Positions 54,741-63,741 are shown, counted from the stretch's first letter. The stretch: 64,000 nucleotides of DNA from Fibrobacter sp. UBA4223 (GCA_002382975.1 DFTB01000003.1:17529-81528); one strand, 5' to 3'. Made by a program: numbers and translations. The notes: generated from the sequence alone by a model not told the origin.

Positions 54741-56474
54741 ATGATGTTCAAACTAAACATTAGGCGGGTTGCCTGTTCCGTTTTGGCGGCAACGGCTATT
54801 TCGGCAGTGAATTCTTTTGCGGTGACGAGTCAGTTCCGCGGCGTAAACTGGGCCGACAAGCGCGACAATTTCGTGTCTGACGTGCTGGTGCTTTCGGGCA
54901 TGAACCTTTCGGACAATTACCAGTCGGCCTCCGTAGTGGCGGATCGCGTTATCGGGCAGTTCCAGGAACTGTTCGGCACCAACAGCGTACGCATCCCGGT
55001 AAACGAACCCACGGTTTCCAAGTTTTGGGATACCTACACGGGCGTTATCGACATGGCTCTTTCTAAGGGGCGCGTGGTGATGGGCTACTGGGGCCCGGCA
55101 CAACCTGCAGGCCCCAAGAACATGAATGACTGGTGGAGCATGTGGGCAAAGGTTGTCGAAAAGTACGGCGACCACCCGAATGCGTATTTTGAAGTCTTTA
55201 ACGAACCACACATGTACAGCAAAACGGAACTGCGCGACCTTTATGCCGAATGGCTGGAAAAGTTCCCGAATGTGCCCCGCGACCATATTCTGCTAGATGG
55301 ATCTGGCCTTGCCTGGAACGTGCCCGACATTGCCGACGACCCCCGCTTCGAAGGTTGCCTTTTCGCGGTACACGAATACACCTTCTGGAACATGAGTATT
55401 ACCACCGAACAGGGCTGGAAAGACAGCTTCAAGGGCAAGGTGGGCAAGTACATTGATCGCACGGTGTGTACGGAATGGGGCGGCGCCATGAGCCCCGGTG
55501 ACAAGAACGGTGTGCATTACGACTACATGGACTACAATTCCACTCCGACCAACTACTTTATGGCCTATATCCGCGGCATGTCGGACCAGCTGCGCGAATG
55601 GGAAATGGGCAGTTTCTACTGGCCGGGGCTTCGCGATGGCGACTGGTACAGCATGACCAAGCGTACCGGCGAAGGGGCGAACATCAAGCTCGAAATCGTG
55701 AACCAGTCGGGTGTTGACCGGATGAAAATGGCCTGGGCCGATACGGTCGAGACGACTCCGCTGGTGCGGGAGGCTTTTGGCGGTGAACCCGCGGCGATTC
55801 CGGGGGTCATAGAAGCCGAAAACTATGACAAGGGTGGAAACCGTTTCACTTTTTACGATAGGGACGCCGCAAACAAGGGCAAGTCCTATCGCGAAGATGC
55901 CGTGGATGTGGTTTCCCTTGAAGATGCGACTTGCGGCAGTGTTGCCTGCAAGGGCTATGCGGTTGGCTATACCGAGGTGGACGAGTGGCTGGAATACAGC
56001 GTGAAGGTCGCTTCCGATGGTCAATACAACGTTTCCGTAAACGTGGCCACGGCTTCTGAAACCTCGAAAATCCTGCTCCTTGTCGATGACGAGGCAATTG
56101 GCGATACGGTTGCTTTCGAAAAGATTGACACGACCTGGAATGTGTACAAAGAAATCGATATTGGCACGGTGGACCTTGCTGCAGGCGAACATGTTTTGAA
56201 ACTCTCCATTGCCGGTAGCTATGTGAATGTGGACTGGATCAGGTTCGGCGAAAAAGAAAAGAGTGGCTCTACTCCGAATCTTAACGAAGATGAAAAGAAG
56301 GACTCGGCAAAGGTCTTTTACGAAGACAAAAAGGATGCAACGGCGGGTATCCGCAAAATTTTGCCAGCTGTTTCACCCGAGGCGGTGGCTCCGCGACTCC
56401 GCAAACAGGGCGGCATGCTCTTTGTCGAAAAGAACGGAATGCGTTTCGATTTGACGGGCCACCGTATTAGGTGA
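54741..56474 (+). CDS. GH5 glycoside hydrolase with CBM6 and basic tail
   Basis: 577 residues. A signal peptide is cleaved near NSFAV. The GH5 barrel spans ~residues 30-340: NSVRIPVNEP near 85-95, acid/base Glu in FEVFNEPHM (~154), HEYTFWN near 215, and nucleophile Glu in CTEWGGAM (~245), with TSXWPGLRDGDW after. This makes it an endoglucanase or related beta-glycanase; substrate within GH5 is not certain. A CBM6 (~residues 350-505) starts IPGVIEAENYDKGG and ends VNVDWIRFG. The Lys/Glu linker and the final ~35 residues (basic, ending FDLTGHRIR) resemble C-terminal tails of Fibrobacter secreted enzymes. AAGGTG precedes ATG 54741/54744. Confidence 0.92.
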   Translation: MMFKLNIRRVACSVLAATAISAVNSFAVTSQFRGVNWADKRDNFVSDVLVLSGMNLSDNYQSASVVADRVIGQFQELFGTNSVRIPVNEPTVSKFWDTYTGVIDMALSKGRVVMGYWGPAQPAGPKNMNDWWSMWAKVVEKYGDHPNAYFEVFNEPHMYSKTELRDLYAEWLEKFPNVPRDHILLDGSGLAWNVPDIADDPRFEGCLFAVHEYTFWNMSITTEQGWKDSFKGKVGKYIDRTVCTEWGGAMSPGDKNGVHYDYMDYNSTPTNYFMAYIRGMSDQLREWEMGSFYWPGLRDGDWYSMTKRTGEGANIKLEIVNQSGVDRMKMAWADTVETTPLVREAFGGEPAAIPGVIEAENYDKGGNRFTFYDRDAANKGKSYREDAVDVVSLEDATCGSVACKGYAVGYTEVDEWLEYSVKVASDGQYNVSVNVATASETSKILLLVDDEAIGDTVAFEKIDTTWNVYKEIDIGTVDLAAGEHVLKLSIAGSYVNVDWIRFGEKEKSGSTPNLNEDEKKDSAKVFYEDKKDATAGIRKILPAVSPEAVAPRLRKQGGMLFVEKNGMRFDLTGHRIR

Positions 56475-56855
56475 ACAGACGGGTGAATAAGGGCTAACGT
56501 GATTTTTTATCACCCCCGCGAGTTCGCTTTGCGCAGTGGGGTTGTTTGCATAATTCCGCATAACCGATTTCATGTCGAGGAGGATGCAGGCAATTTTGTG
56601 GTAAGGCCTTTTGCAGTCTTTCCAATCACCGTAGATATAGCCGACGCGTTTCATTGTATAAACGTCATTGCGAGGCGAAGCCGTGGCAATCTCATCCCAT
56701 TTCCCAGCATCCGCACAGTACGGCATTATAAAGGCGTTGTATATGTCGTTCGATGTCATCCCTGCGAAGGCGAGGATCCTTTTTACACAAAAGTCCCGCG
56801 AAAAAACGCAGGACTTTTCCATTTAAATGTCTTTCTAAAAAAAGTAAGATGCAGA
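56475..56855. other. Spacer with repeats and a possible gene remnant
   Basis: 381 nt. Contains GTGAT-TTTTT-ATCAC (56501-56515), dispersed GTCATTGCGAGGCGAAGCCG (56668-56687) and GTCATCCCTGCGAAGGCGAGG (56755-56775) units, and on the minus strand an open stretch from ATG 56654 that could be the start of a broken gene (see findings). Confidence 0.5.
56789..56818. terminator. Bidirectional hairpin terminator after the type III res gene
   Basis: AAAAGTCC/GGACTTTT and GCG/CGC pair around six A, with a single mismatch. On the minus strand it reads into TTTT, so it ends the mod-res transcript. Confidence 0.7.
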
Positions 56856-59054
56856 TTATCCTAATACATCTTCCAGCGATTTCCAATCGTTGCTACCAAT
56901 ATCATCGGAATAATTTTCGGTACAGATGTAAAGATCCATGTCGTTTTTGTTCTGACGAACAAATCCTCCCTTGAGATTATGTTTTGCCAAATATATTTTC
57001 AAAGCCTCAAATTTGAACTTTGAGAATTTGTCGATATCTTCACTATTTCCAGACGCTTTGAAACCACCCTTGGTTTCTATTATCCATGTTTTGCCATCAG
57101 TCGTTTCAATAATGTAGTCAGGATAAAACGACTTTAGTTTGCCAAAGTTGTCCCTGTAGACGATAGAGAAATATTCGCTACCCTTATCTCCATTTTTATA
57201 GAACCACTTGACAGAATTGCTTTTTTCTAAATATTTTTCAAACAGTTTTTCGGGCGCTGAACGAGGTGCCGCAGAATTCAAATAGCCTTCATACACATTC
57301 TTTTTGCTCGTTTTGGGTGCTTTCGCCTTTCCATTGTAGGTAAATAAGAAATCCCGTGGAATTGTAAAATCAAATGTTGTGATTTTATCTGGATTAGGCA
57401 TTTGAATTTGTGTAAGATAATCGGACATTGAATCTACAATGTCAAATCTCAATTTATCACTGTTGTTAAGAACAAAAGCGTATAGCTGTTTAATTTCGAG
57501 GGACAAAATTTTCTTGGAAAACGAACTTTCTTTTCCAAATAGGCGGCGAATAATGAGATTCATTTGGTCATACGGCAAGCCTATTTTTAAACCGATATTC
57601 GAAAGTTCATGATGGAACATACGGCCGTGTTCATGAGTATCCAATTTCGTGATGTAGTCTAATTTATTAAGTTTATCAAAATCAGATTTTTGCGTAAGAC
57701 GGACTTCGCCTGATACTGTATGCTTTACGATATTCTCGCTAAAGGCATAACCATGAGTTTCAAGAATTTTCAGATTCTCTTTAACGCTTTTACCAACCTT
57801 ATAAATTTTCTGGAAATGTTCCGCGATTGCTTCTATTGCTAGCGTTCCATCACGAGGAATATTTTCCAAATCAGTCTTGTATTCGCCTTTCAGCGTAAAG
57901 TTCTTAAACTCGGGTTTGAGATATAATTTTGCAGCATTTAGTGCACCTTCGCCAAGTTCTCTCCGAGCTTCTTCTGTGAATTTTTCATCAAAGGTGTATA
58001 GATAACAGTTATCAAGTAAGTCGTTTTCGTAATGCATTGCTTCAGGCATACGGCGAATTCTTCCAATAGTTTGGATTTCGAATGTTTCGCTCATGTTGTC
58101 ACGTAATTTTACAAGAATATGTGCTCTAGGGCAGTCCCAGCCTGTTGCAATAGCCTGTTTGATGATGACTGCAATAGGGGGTGCGTTCAGATTTTCAATA
58201 CCATCAAGATTTTCTTTCTTTTCACTGATCCAAACAGCAAGGGATCCATTTTCATAGGAAATCTCTTTACTTTCAAAATAGCGTTCTACCTGTTCCAGCA
58301 AAACATCATTCTTATTGGGAATTTGCACAACAATCAACGGATTGATATATGCATGAATTTTTAGATACTCGTTGCGCAAGGCATTTTGTTTTGCTACAGC
58401 CTTTTCCAAAAGAAACTCGATTTCATTTTTGACGTTTTCCTTTTGCTGAATATCCTCGTTTACGATAAGAAGCTTCTTGATAAGACCTTCTGCAATAACG
58501 TCTTCTTCTTTCACTTCTATTAATGTCGCATCTGTCACGTTTTTTGGAGTCGCGGAAGCACGAATGATTTTATCGGCTCCGAACAGATCTATAATTTCTT
58601 TAGCCTTGATGCTGTCATTCTGATGACTTTCATCAACAATCACCTTGAAAACTAGACCGTTTTCAAGAGCTGTTTCAATATGTTCCTTGAAATTCTTGCG
58701 TTCCCCCTCTTTTAGAGCATTATTGCCGCTTTTGGTAAGCATTTCCCAGTTGATAAAGCAACAGTCGTTTTCTTCGAACCCCGTTGTCATCACATCGCCA
58801 ATAAGTTTTGTATTAGCGTTTGGGAAATACATATCCATTTTCTTTTTGCTCTGTTCTTCCAAATTGCCCTTGCCAGGAGTGAGCCAGACAAAAACAGTTT
58901 TGGGGAAACTTCGACAAAAGTCGTTCATAAAATAGGTCAGCATCAAAGTCTTACCACTACCGGTAGGGCTTTTCAAGACGACATTTTGCACAGAAGCGTT
59001 CATAGCGTCTTTGAGTTTGAGAACCGTTTCGTATTGAAAATTCTTAAGTTCCAT
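56856..59054 (-). CDS. res: Type III restriction enzyme, Res subunit
   Basis: 732 residues. Res is the ATP-driven helicase/endonuclease of a type III restriction-modification system. Motifs in order: Walker A SPTGSGKT (~30), Walker B VDESH (~135), SATP (~165), GWDCPRA (~310) and motif VI QTIGRIRRMPE (~335). The C-terminal PD-(D/E)XK nuclease core is visible as YPDYIIETTDG then IIETKGG (~650-675). It is shorter than the ~950-residue prototypes such as EcoP15I. mod lies 11 nt upstream in the same operon. No frameshift is seen. AGGAGG-like GAGGGCTTATT precedes the ATG. Confidence 0.92.
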   Translation of the reverse strand: MELKNFQYETVLKLKDAMNASVQNVVLKSPTGSGKTLMLTYFMNDFCRSFPKTVFVWLTPGKGNLEEQSKKKMDMYFPNANTKLIGDVMTTGFEENDCCFINWEMLTKSGNNALKEGERKNFKEHIETALENGLVFKVIVDESHQNDSIKAKEIIDLFGADKIIRASATPKNVTDATLIEVKEEDVIAEGLIKKLLIVNEDIQQKENVKNEIEFLLEKAVAKQNALRNEYLKIHAYINPLIVVQIPNKNDVLLEQVERYFESKEISYENGSLAVWISEKKENLDGIENLNAPPIAVIIKQAIATGWDCPRAHILVKLRDNMSETFEIQTIGRIRRMPEAMHYENDLLDNCYLYTFDEKFTEEARRELGEGALNAAKLYLKPEFKNFTLKGEYKTDLENIPRDGTLAIEAIAEHFQKIYKVGKSVKENLKILETHGYAFSENIVKHTVSGEVRLTQKSDFDKLNKLDYITKLDTHEHGRMFHHELSNIGLKIGLPYDQMNLIIRRLFGKESSFSKKILSLEIKQLYAFVLNNSDKLRFDIVDSMSDYLTQIQMPNPDKITTFDFTIPRDFLFTYNGKAKAPKTSKKNVYEGYLNSAAPRSAPEKLFEKYLEKSNSVKWFYKNGDKGSEYFSIVYRDNFGKLKSFYPDYIIETTDGKTWIIETKGGFKASGNSEDIDKFSKFKFEALKIYLAKHNLKGGFVRQNKNDMDLYICTENYSDDIGSNDWKSLEDVLG

Positions 59055-59065
59055 AATAAGCCCTC

Positions 59066-60811
59066 CTACTTTTCAAGTTCCTGATAGTAATAGTCAGGGA
59101 TGACATTGAGCTTGATGTTGCGTTCTTTCATAAACGCGGCCTGTGCGCCTGAAAGCAAGACATTGTGGCCGTAGTAAACCTTCTTTACGTCAAGGTTCTT
59201 TTCCTTATTTTTGACAAATTCAGCCATTTCTTCATCGGTGAGAATGATGGCAATTTCGGTGTTGTTGTTTAGATTGATTCCGTTTTCAAGTTCCACTAAT
59301 TCACGGATGTGCAGAAGCAATTCATCGGCATATTCATAATAAAGTTTTTCGGAGATGGGAACATAGTCTATCCTATAGTATTTTAAAGAAGCAGGGTATT
59401 TCTCTAAATCACCTTCGTTATTTATTTTTCCTTTTAAAATAGATTTGAGCCTTTCATAAGTAATTTTTCTACAAATACCATTTTCATTATTTGTACACAG
59501 AATAAATTTGTGATTTAATTTTTTTTCTGAATTATACTTTAACAAAGCGTGTCCCGTTGAACCGCTGCCCGCAAAAAAATCCAATACAATTTTTCTGCCC
59601 TGAGACAGTCCACTCATATCAAAACATTGTTGTAGAAAAGCAATAGGTTTTTTCCCATTTCTAAACTCAACACCGCCTTCATATCCAACATTATTAAATG
59701 ACTGTTCAAAATCAAGAAAATTGGCAAAAGGGACTTCCTTTGTTTCTGAACGAAATTGGGGCACCCCCTGCAAATAGTCACCATTTTTTCTATTTAATTT
59801 ATCAGGAATAATAAAGTATCGGTAGCCCAAGCCGTCATCACCCATATTTTCAACTTTATAAACATATCCTAGTCGCTTTCCTATAAATTTATTTAGATGT
59901 GCCATAAAAAAACGACCGCTACTATTCCCTTCCTTTATACTTCCTCGAATACTAATTCGCTTTAAATTACTAGGCGAAGCTTCTACTTTTTCCAAAATAT
60001 ACTGGCCAGGTTTAAATACGGAAACATTTTTATTTCCCATTTTTACAACTTCATACGGAGCACCTTTTTCTTTTATAGACCAAACATATTCTTCATTTGA
60101 TGTATTATCAAATATTCGCTTACTAGTTTTATGTTTACAAGACTTTCTATAAAACAGCAAATATTCAAATACTTCATGAAAATCTTTATCACCTTTAAGT
60201 ATTCGATTTTCGTGTCTAACCTTTACGGCGAACGTCGTTAAATAATTGTCACTTCCAAAAATTTCATCACATAATAACTTTAGTCCGAAAACCTCGTTCT
60301 CATTGATAGAAATGAGAATACACCCCGTATCCTTCAACAAATGAGCAGCTTTTTTTAAACGCGAATTCATAAAAGACAGCCATTTTGAATGAAAGAAAGC
60401 GTCATCTTTATTCACAAAATCATCATCATATTGAAAATCATTGCTTCCCGTATTATACGGCGGATCAATGTAGATAACGTCAATTTTACCCTTGTGAGTT
60501 TTTTCCAACAATTTCAATGCAGCAAGGTTATCACCTTCAATCAAAAAATTTTGTTCACCGCCGTTATCAATGGATAACTTTTTTTCTTCGACCAAAACAG
60601 GGATATGCGATTCCAATTTTTCATCAATCGCTTCGCGGTGTTCTTCAAAAACAAGACCATATTTCTTGCCCTTCACATCCTTTGCGATTTCGTTTAAGTA
60701 ACGAAGCAGGTTGGCCGAATTTTCATCACGGCTAGATTTTTCAATGAATTTGCGAATCTGAGAAATTTTGTCAAGTAAGTCGTCCCGATGCAACTTCGAA
60801 ATATTGGCCAT
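59066..60811 (-). CDS. mod: Type III DNA adenine methyltransferase, Mod subunit
   Basis: 581 residues from ATG 60811; the 28 extra upstream codons look non-coding. Mod reads the target and methylates N6-adenine, and guides Res. Catalytic DPPYNTG (motif IV) is at ~111-117 and the SAM-binding FFAGSGSTGHA (motif I) at ~412-422, the beta-class order. The region between them, the target-recognition part (about 59400-60400), is markedly A/T-rich compared with flanking genes. Variable recognition domains in type III mod genes are often exchanged by transfer. res follows at 11 nt. A terminator of the upstream non-coding RNA lies ~85 nt before the ATG. Confidence 0.93.
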   Translation of the reverse strand: MANISKLHRDDLLDKISQIRKFIEKSSRDENSANLLRYLNEIAKDVKGKKYGLVFEEHREAIDEKLESHIPVLVEEKKLSIDNGGEQNFLIEGDNLAALKLLEKTHKGKIDVIYIDPPYNTGSNDFQYDDDFVNKDDAFFHSKWLSFMNSRLKKAAHLLKDTGCILISINENEVFGLKLLCDEIFGSDNYLTTFAVKVRHENRILKGDKDFHEVFEYLLFYRKSCKHKTSKRIFDNTSNEEYVWSIKEKGAPYEVVKMGNKNVSVFKPGQYILEKVEASPSNLKRISIRGSIKEGNSSGRFFMAHLNKFIGKRLGYVYKVENMGDDGLGYRYFIIPDKLNRKNGDYLQGVPQFRSETKEVPFANFLDFEQSFNNVGYEGGVEFRNGKKPIAFLQQCFDMSGLSQGRKIVLDFFAGSGSTGHALLKYNSEKKLNHKFILCTNNENGICRKITYERLKSILKGKINNEGDLEKYPASLKYYRIDYVPISEKLYYEYADELLLHIRELVELENGINLNNNTEIAIILTDEEMAEFVKNKEKNLDVKKVYYGHNVLLSGAQAAFMKERNIKLNVIPDYYYQELEK

Positions 60812-60892
60812 ATACGTGCGCTCCGTGTTGAAAGTGAACGAGTTCACTCTCGCGGGAGCGGTTCTGGCCGATTCGCTTGGCCGGGGTGCAGG

Positions 60893-60930
60893 CAAAAAGA
60901 AACGGCGAGGAGCCGACTCACTCCTCGCCT
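60893..60930 (-). terminator. Minus-strand terminator of the repeat-A unit
   Basis: GGCGAGGAG (60904-60912) pairs with CTCCTCGCC (60921-60929) around an 8-nt loop. The minus strand then reads GTTTCTTTTTG. Confidence 0.8.
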
Positions 60931-61045
60931 AAAAGCGCGACATTTTCAAAGAATACAATACACCCGCAAAATCCCAGGCGGATACAATACGCCCAGGGTA
61001 CATTACGCCCATGCAATCCACGGGCGATGGCGAGTCATTGCCTTA

Positions 61046-61097
61046 TTCTCGTTGTTGAAATTGTCGAAGTTCCAGATAGAGGACAAGAGCAAAACTC
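61046..61097 (-). repeat. 52-bp direct repeat, copy A
   Basis: Matches copy B (61330-61380) over its full length with two substitutions (C/T, G/A) and one inserted C. The copies start 284 bp apart, too far for CRISPR spacing. Confidence 0.8.
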
Positions 61098-61143
61098 AGC
61101 GAGTCCACCCCTATTCCGCATTTGCCCAGTCTTTCTTGAAAAC

Positions 61144-61384
61144 AAAAAAGGCGTGGAGTTGAATGCGTTTACCTATCTGAGGCCTTCGACTGCCCACAAC
61201 GAATAAACACAAACAACTCACGCCCCAAAAGGCCGCTTGCATACAGGCAAACTGCTATTTAAACAATAGACCATGTAGCAAAACGATGCGACAGGCACGG
61301 GCCGGCCGCAGACGTGAGCGTTCGTCTCGTTCTCGTTGTTGAAATTGTCGAAGTTTCAGATAGAGAACAAGAGAAAACTCTATT
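61144..61384 (-). ncRNA. tracrRNA-like non-coding unit B
   Basis: On the minus strand a TATATTTTG box (61391-61399) precedes a 51-nt repeat (61380 to 61330) that matches unit A with two substitutions and one indel. GAGAACGAG pairs with CUUGUUCUC around the repeat core. The unit ends in GGCGTGAGTTG/CAACTCCACGCC (61214-61224 with 61150-61161) followed by TTTTTTG. Confidence 0.35.
61330..61380 (-). repeat. 51-bp direct repeat, copy B
   Basis: Second copy of the repeat at 61046. Core TTGTTGAAATTGTCGAAGTT is identical in both. Confidence 0.8.
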
Positions 61385-61390
61385 TTCACC

Positions 61391-61399
61391 CAAAATATA
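61391..61399 (-). promoter_or_regulatory. TATATTTTG box before unit B
   Basis: Minus-strand TATATTTTG matches the FCB-type TAnnTTTG element and lies 11 nt before the repeat. Confidence 0.35.
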
Positions 61400-61528
61400 A
61401 GTTATTCCGGTGTCAAAAGGTGACGCCACGCCCTGAAGGCGAGAAAAAAGCGTAAAAACGCAGATTTCAACCGCCTGCGGGGGTTGATTTTTGTCAAAAT
61501 TGCCAAAATTTCCGCGAAAATCACCGAT

Positions 61529-61543
61529 TGTCATAATGTGACA
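61529..61543. promoter_or_regulatory. Operator-like palindrome upstream of ORF6N gene 1
   Basis: TGTCA-N5-TGACA, 86 nt before the ORF6N start, followed by TATATTTGC at 61555. The whole ~140-nt leader is repeated before ORF6N gene 2. Confidence 0.5.
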
Positions 61544-61616
61544 TACGAGGAATGTATATTTGCATCGAGAACACTTTGCCCCGCCTTTTTTGCTTGTAGG
61601 CGGATTGGAGTAGAAG

Positions 61617-62600
61617 ATGGCTAGAAAGACAAAAAAAACGGACGATATCGCACCTAATCCGCTCATGGAGTCGGGCATCGGAAAGATGATTCAAGTCATT
61701 CGAGGCAAGCAGGTGTTGCTTGACCGCGATCTGGCGACGCTTTACGGGGTTGAAACGAAGCGTATAAATGAGCAGGTAAAGCGCAATATTGAGCGTTTTC
61801 CTAAAGATTTCTGCATACAACTCTCTTTAGAGGAATCGCAACTTCTAAGGTCGCAAAATGCGACCTTAGAAAAAAAGGGGCAAAATTTAAAGGGAAAACA
61901 CACAAAATACCGTTCTTTAGCCTTTACCGAACAAGGCGTTGCGATGCTGTCTTCGGTTCTAAAAAGCGAGTCTGCAATCAAGGTCAACATAGCCATCATG
62001 CGGGCTTTCGTGCAATTGCGTCACCTTATGATGGGTAACGGCGGTCTTATCAACCGTCTTTCAAATGTAGAAGCAAAGGATTTGGAACAGGACAGTCGCT
62101 TGACTGGTCATGACGAACATCTGTTTGACCATGACCGTAAATTTGACGAACTTTTCGAGGCGATGGACCGTGGCGAGCTCAAATCCAAGGGTTTATTTTA
62201 CAACAACCAGGAGTTCGATGCCTATGTATTTGTCTGCGACCTGATTCGCCAGGCAAAGAAAAGAATCGTACTTGTCGACAGGTACGTGACCGAGAAGACT
62301 CTGGCCATGATGCTCAAGCGGGAAAAGGGCGTTTCTGTGACAATCTACACCTACGACAAAAGCAAAGTCCTTGAAATGGACCTAGCCACTTACAACGAGC
62401 AATATCCCGACAGCCCGATGCAAGTTCTGCCTAGTTACGGAATGCACGACCGATTCCTTTTCATCGACGATACGGCTTACCACTTTGGGGCTTCGCTCAA
62501 GGATTTGGGCAAGAACACGTTCTTCTTTACGCAGGAAGATTTCACGTTGCAAGAAGTGCTGAAGGGATCGCAGAAAATTCAGGCAGAAAAAGAAAGCTAG
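61617..62600 (+). CDS. ORF6N-domain protein with PLD-like C-terminus, copy 1
   Basis: 327 residues. GGAG lies 6 nt before the ATG. Residues ~15-110 are the ORF6N DNA-binding domain: VIRGKQVLLDRDLATLYGVETKRINEQVKRN, then RFPKDF and AFTEQGVAMLSSVL. The SQNAT codons fall on a 29-nt inverted repeat. Residues ~125-165 are a helical linker. The C-terminal ~150 residues (IVLVDRYVTEKTLAMML, then HDRFLFID and FGASLKDLGK) resemble a phospholipase D/HKD-like fold with HDR..(F/L)..D in place of HxK. ORF6N proteins occur in phages, mobile islands and beside toxin or defence genes. Function is unknown. It is a tandem paralogue of the gene at 62785. Confidence 0.85.
   Translation: MARKTKKTDDIAPNPLMESGIGKMIQVIRGKQVLLDRDLATLYGVETKRINEQVKRNIERFPKDFCIQLSLEESQLLRSQNATLEKKGQNLKGKHTKYRSLAFTEQGVAMLSSVLKSESAIKVNIAIMRAFVQLRHLMMGNGGLINRLSNVEAKDLEQDSRLTGHDEHLFDHDRKFDELFEAMDRGELKSKGLFYNNQEFDAYVFVCDLIRQAKKRIVLVDRYVTEKTLAMMLKREKGVSVTIYTYDKSKVLEMDLATYNEQYPDSPMQVLPSYGMHDRFLFIDDTAYHFGASLKDLGKNTFFFTQEDFTLQEVLKGSQKIQAEKES
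61843..61871. repeat. Intragenic inverted repeat in ORF6N gene 1
   Basis: TTCTAAGGTCGCA pairs perfectly with TGCGACCTTAGAA around AAA (13-bp arms). It encodes part of LLRSQNATLE. Confidence 0.9.
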
Positions 62601-62696
62601 GCATTACAAGGTGACAACGCAGAATTCAACCGCCTGCAGGGGTCGATTTTCTTCAAAAAAGCCATAAAATGCCAAAATTTCGCGAAAATCGCCGAT

Positions 62697-62711
62697 TGTC
62701 ATAATATGACA
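62697..62711. promoter_or_regulatory. Operator-like palindrome upstream of ORF6N gene 2
   Basis: TGTCATA-A-TATGACA, a perfect 7-bp-arm palindrome at the same place as the one at 61529, with the TATATTTG box 12 nt after it. Confidence 0.5.
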
Positions 62712-62784
62712 TCCGGGGAATGTATATTTGCACCGAGAACATTTTGCCCCGCCTTTTTTTGCTTGTAGGCAGAAGGAGTAGAAG

Positions 62785-63714
62785 ATGGCTAGAAAGACCG
62801 AAAAAACGGATGATATCGCACCTAATCCGCTCATGGAGTCGGGCGTAGAAAAGATGATTCGAGTCATTCGTGACAAGCAGGTGTTGCTTGATCGCGATTT
62901 GGCAGTGCTTTACGGGGTGGAAACGAAGCGTATAAATGAGCAGGTAAAGCGTAACATTGAGCGCTTTCCAGCAGAGTTTTGTTTTCAACTGGACAAATTG
63001 GAGTTTGAAAATTGGAAGTCGCAATTTGCGACTTCCAATTCAGACAAGATGGGATTGCGAAAGGCGCCCTTCGCCTTCACCGAGCAGGGGGTGGCAATGC
63101 TTTCTGCCGTACTGCATAGCGAAAAAGCCATAAGGGTCAGCATAGACATTATGAAGGCATTCGTTGCGATGCGACACTACATGATGCTGAATGGTGGTTT
63201 CGTTAATCGCCTTGCCAATGTGGAAAGTAAGGTAATCGATCAGGATGCGCGGCTGCTCAATCACGAACACAAGTTCGATACCATTTTTGAGGCAATGGAC
63301 CGCGGAGAGCTCAAGACCAAGGGCATCTTTTATGAGAGTCAGGAGTTTGATGCCTACGCGTTTGCGTGCGGTCTTATCCGCCAGGCGCAAAGACGCATTG
63401 TCCTTGTGGATAACTATGTGGACGAAACGACCCTTTTAATGATGCTCAAAAGGAAAAAGGGCGTCTCGGTGACTATTTACACCTACGACAAGAGCAAGAT
63501 TTTTGAACTGGATCTCCAGAAATATAACGCGCAGTATGCCGATTGCCCCATAGAAATCTTCCCGAACACGAACACTCACGATCGCTTTCTATTTATTGAT
63601 GACAAGGCCTATCATTTTGGGGCATCCCTAAAAGACCTCGGGAAAAAGATGTTCTTTTTCAGCAAGGAGGATTTTACCTTGGAAGAGGTGTTAAAAGAAA
63701 CTCAAAAATACTAG
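62785..63714 (+). CDS. ORF6N-domain protein with PLD-like C-terminus, copy 2
   Basis: 309 residues, a diverged tandem copy of the gene at 61617 with the same domains: ORF6N (VIRDKQVLLDRDLAVLYGVETKRI, AFTEQGVAMLSAVL) at ~15-110 and the PLD-like part (IVLVDNYVDETTL, HDRFLFIDDKAYHFGASLKDLGK) at ~195-300. The leader is homologous to that of copy 1 for ~140 nt, so the whole unit (about 1.17 kb) was duplicated. GGAG precedes the ATG. The SQFAT codons lie on a 31-nt inverted repeat of different sequence from copy 1. Function unknown. Confidence 0.85.
   Translation: MARKTEKTDDIAPNPLMESGVEKMIRVIRDKQVLLDRDLAVLYGVETKRINEQVKRNIERFPAEFCFQLDKLEFENWKSQFATSNSDKMGLRKAPFAFTEQGVAMLSAVLHSEKAIRVSIDIMKAFVAMRHYMMLNGGFVNRLANVESKVIDQDARLLNHEHKFDTIFEAMDRGELKTKGIFYESQEFDAYAFACGLIRQAQRRIVLVDNYVDETTLLMMLKRKKGVSVTIYTYDKSKIFELDLQKYNAQYADCPIEIFPNTNTHDRFLFIDDKAYHFGASLKDLGKKMFFFSKEDFTLEEVLKETQKY
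63010..63040. repeat. Intragenic inverted repeat in ORF6N gene 2
   Basis: AATTGGAAGTCGCA pairs perfectly with TGCGACTTCCAATT around ATT (14-bp arms). It encodes part of WKSQFATS. Confidence 0.9.
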
Positions 63715-63741
63715 ACTCTGTCTATGGGGTTGGGTTGAAAT

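Larger units (their letters stand above)
60893..61097 (-). ncRNA. tracrRNA-like non-coding unit A
   Basis: On the minus strand a 52-nt repeat (61097 to 61046) is followed by AAUAAGGC, the nexus-like word found in type II CRISPR tracrRNAs, then short hairpins with three GGGCGUAAUGUA-like repeats (60955-61010), and the terminator at 60893. The repeat folds with GAGAAUAAG against CUUGUCCUC. No cas gene is in the window. It may be a tracrRNA relative, a relic, or an unrelated structured RNA. Confidence 0.35.

Noticed and set aside
60788..61206. Two plus-strand open frames of 124 and 109 codons upstream of ORF6N
   Set aside because: They cross the minus-strand terminators and repeat copy A and lack start signals.
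61046..61380. CRISPR array
   Set aside because: Only two repeat copies with a 230-bp interval containing its own terminator; spacing and copy number do not fit an array.
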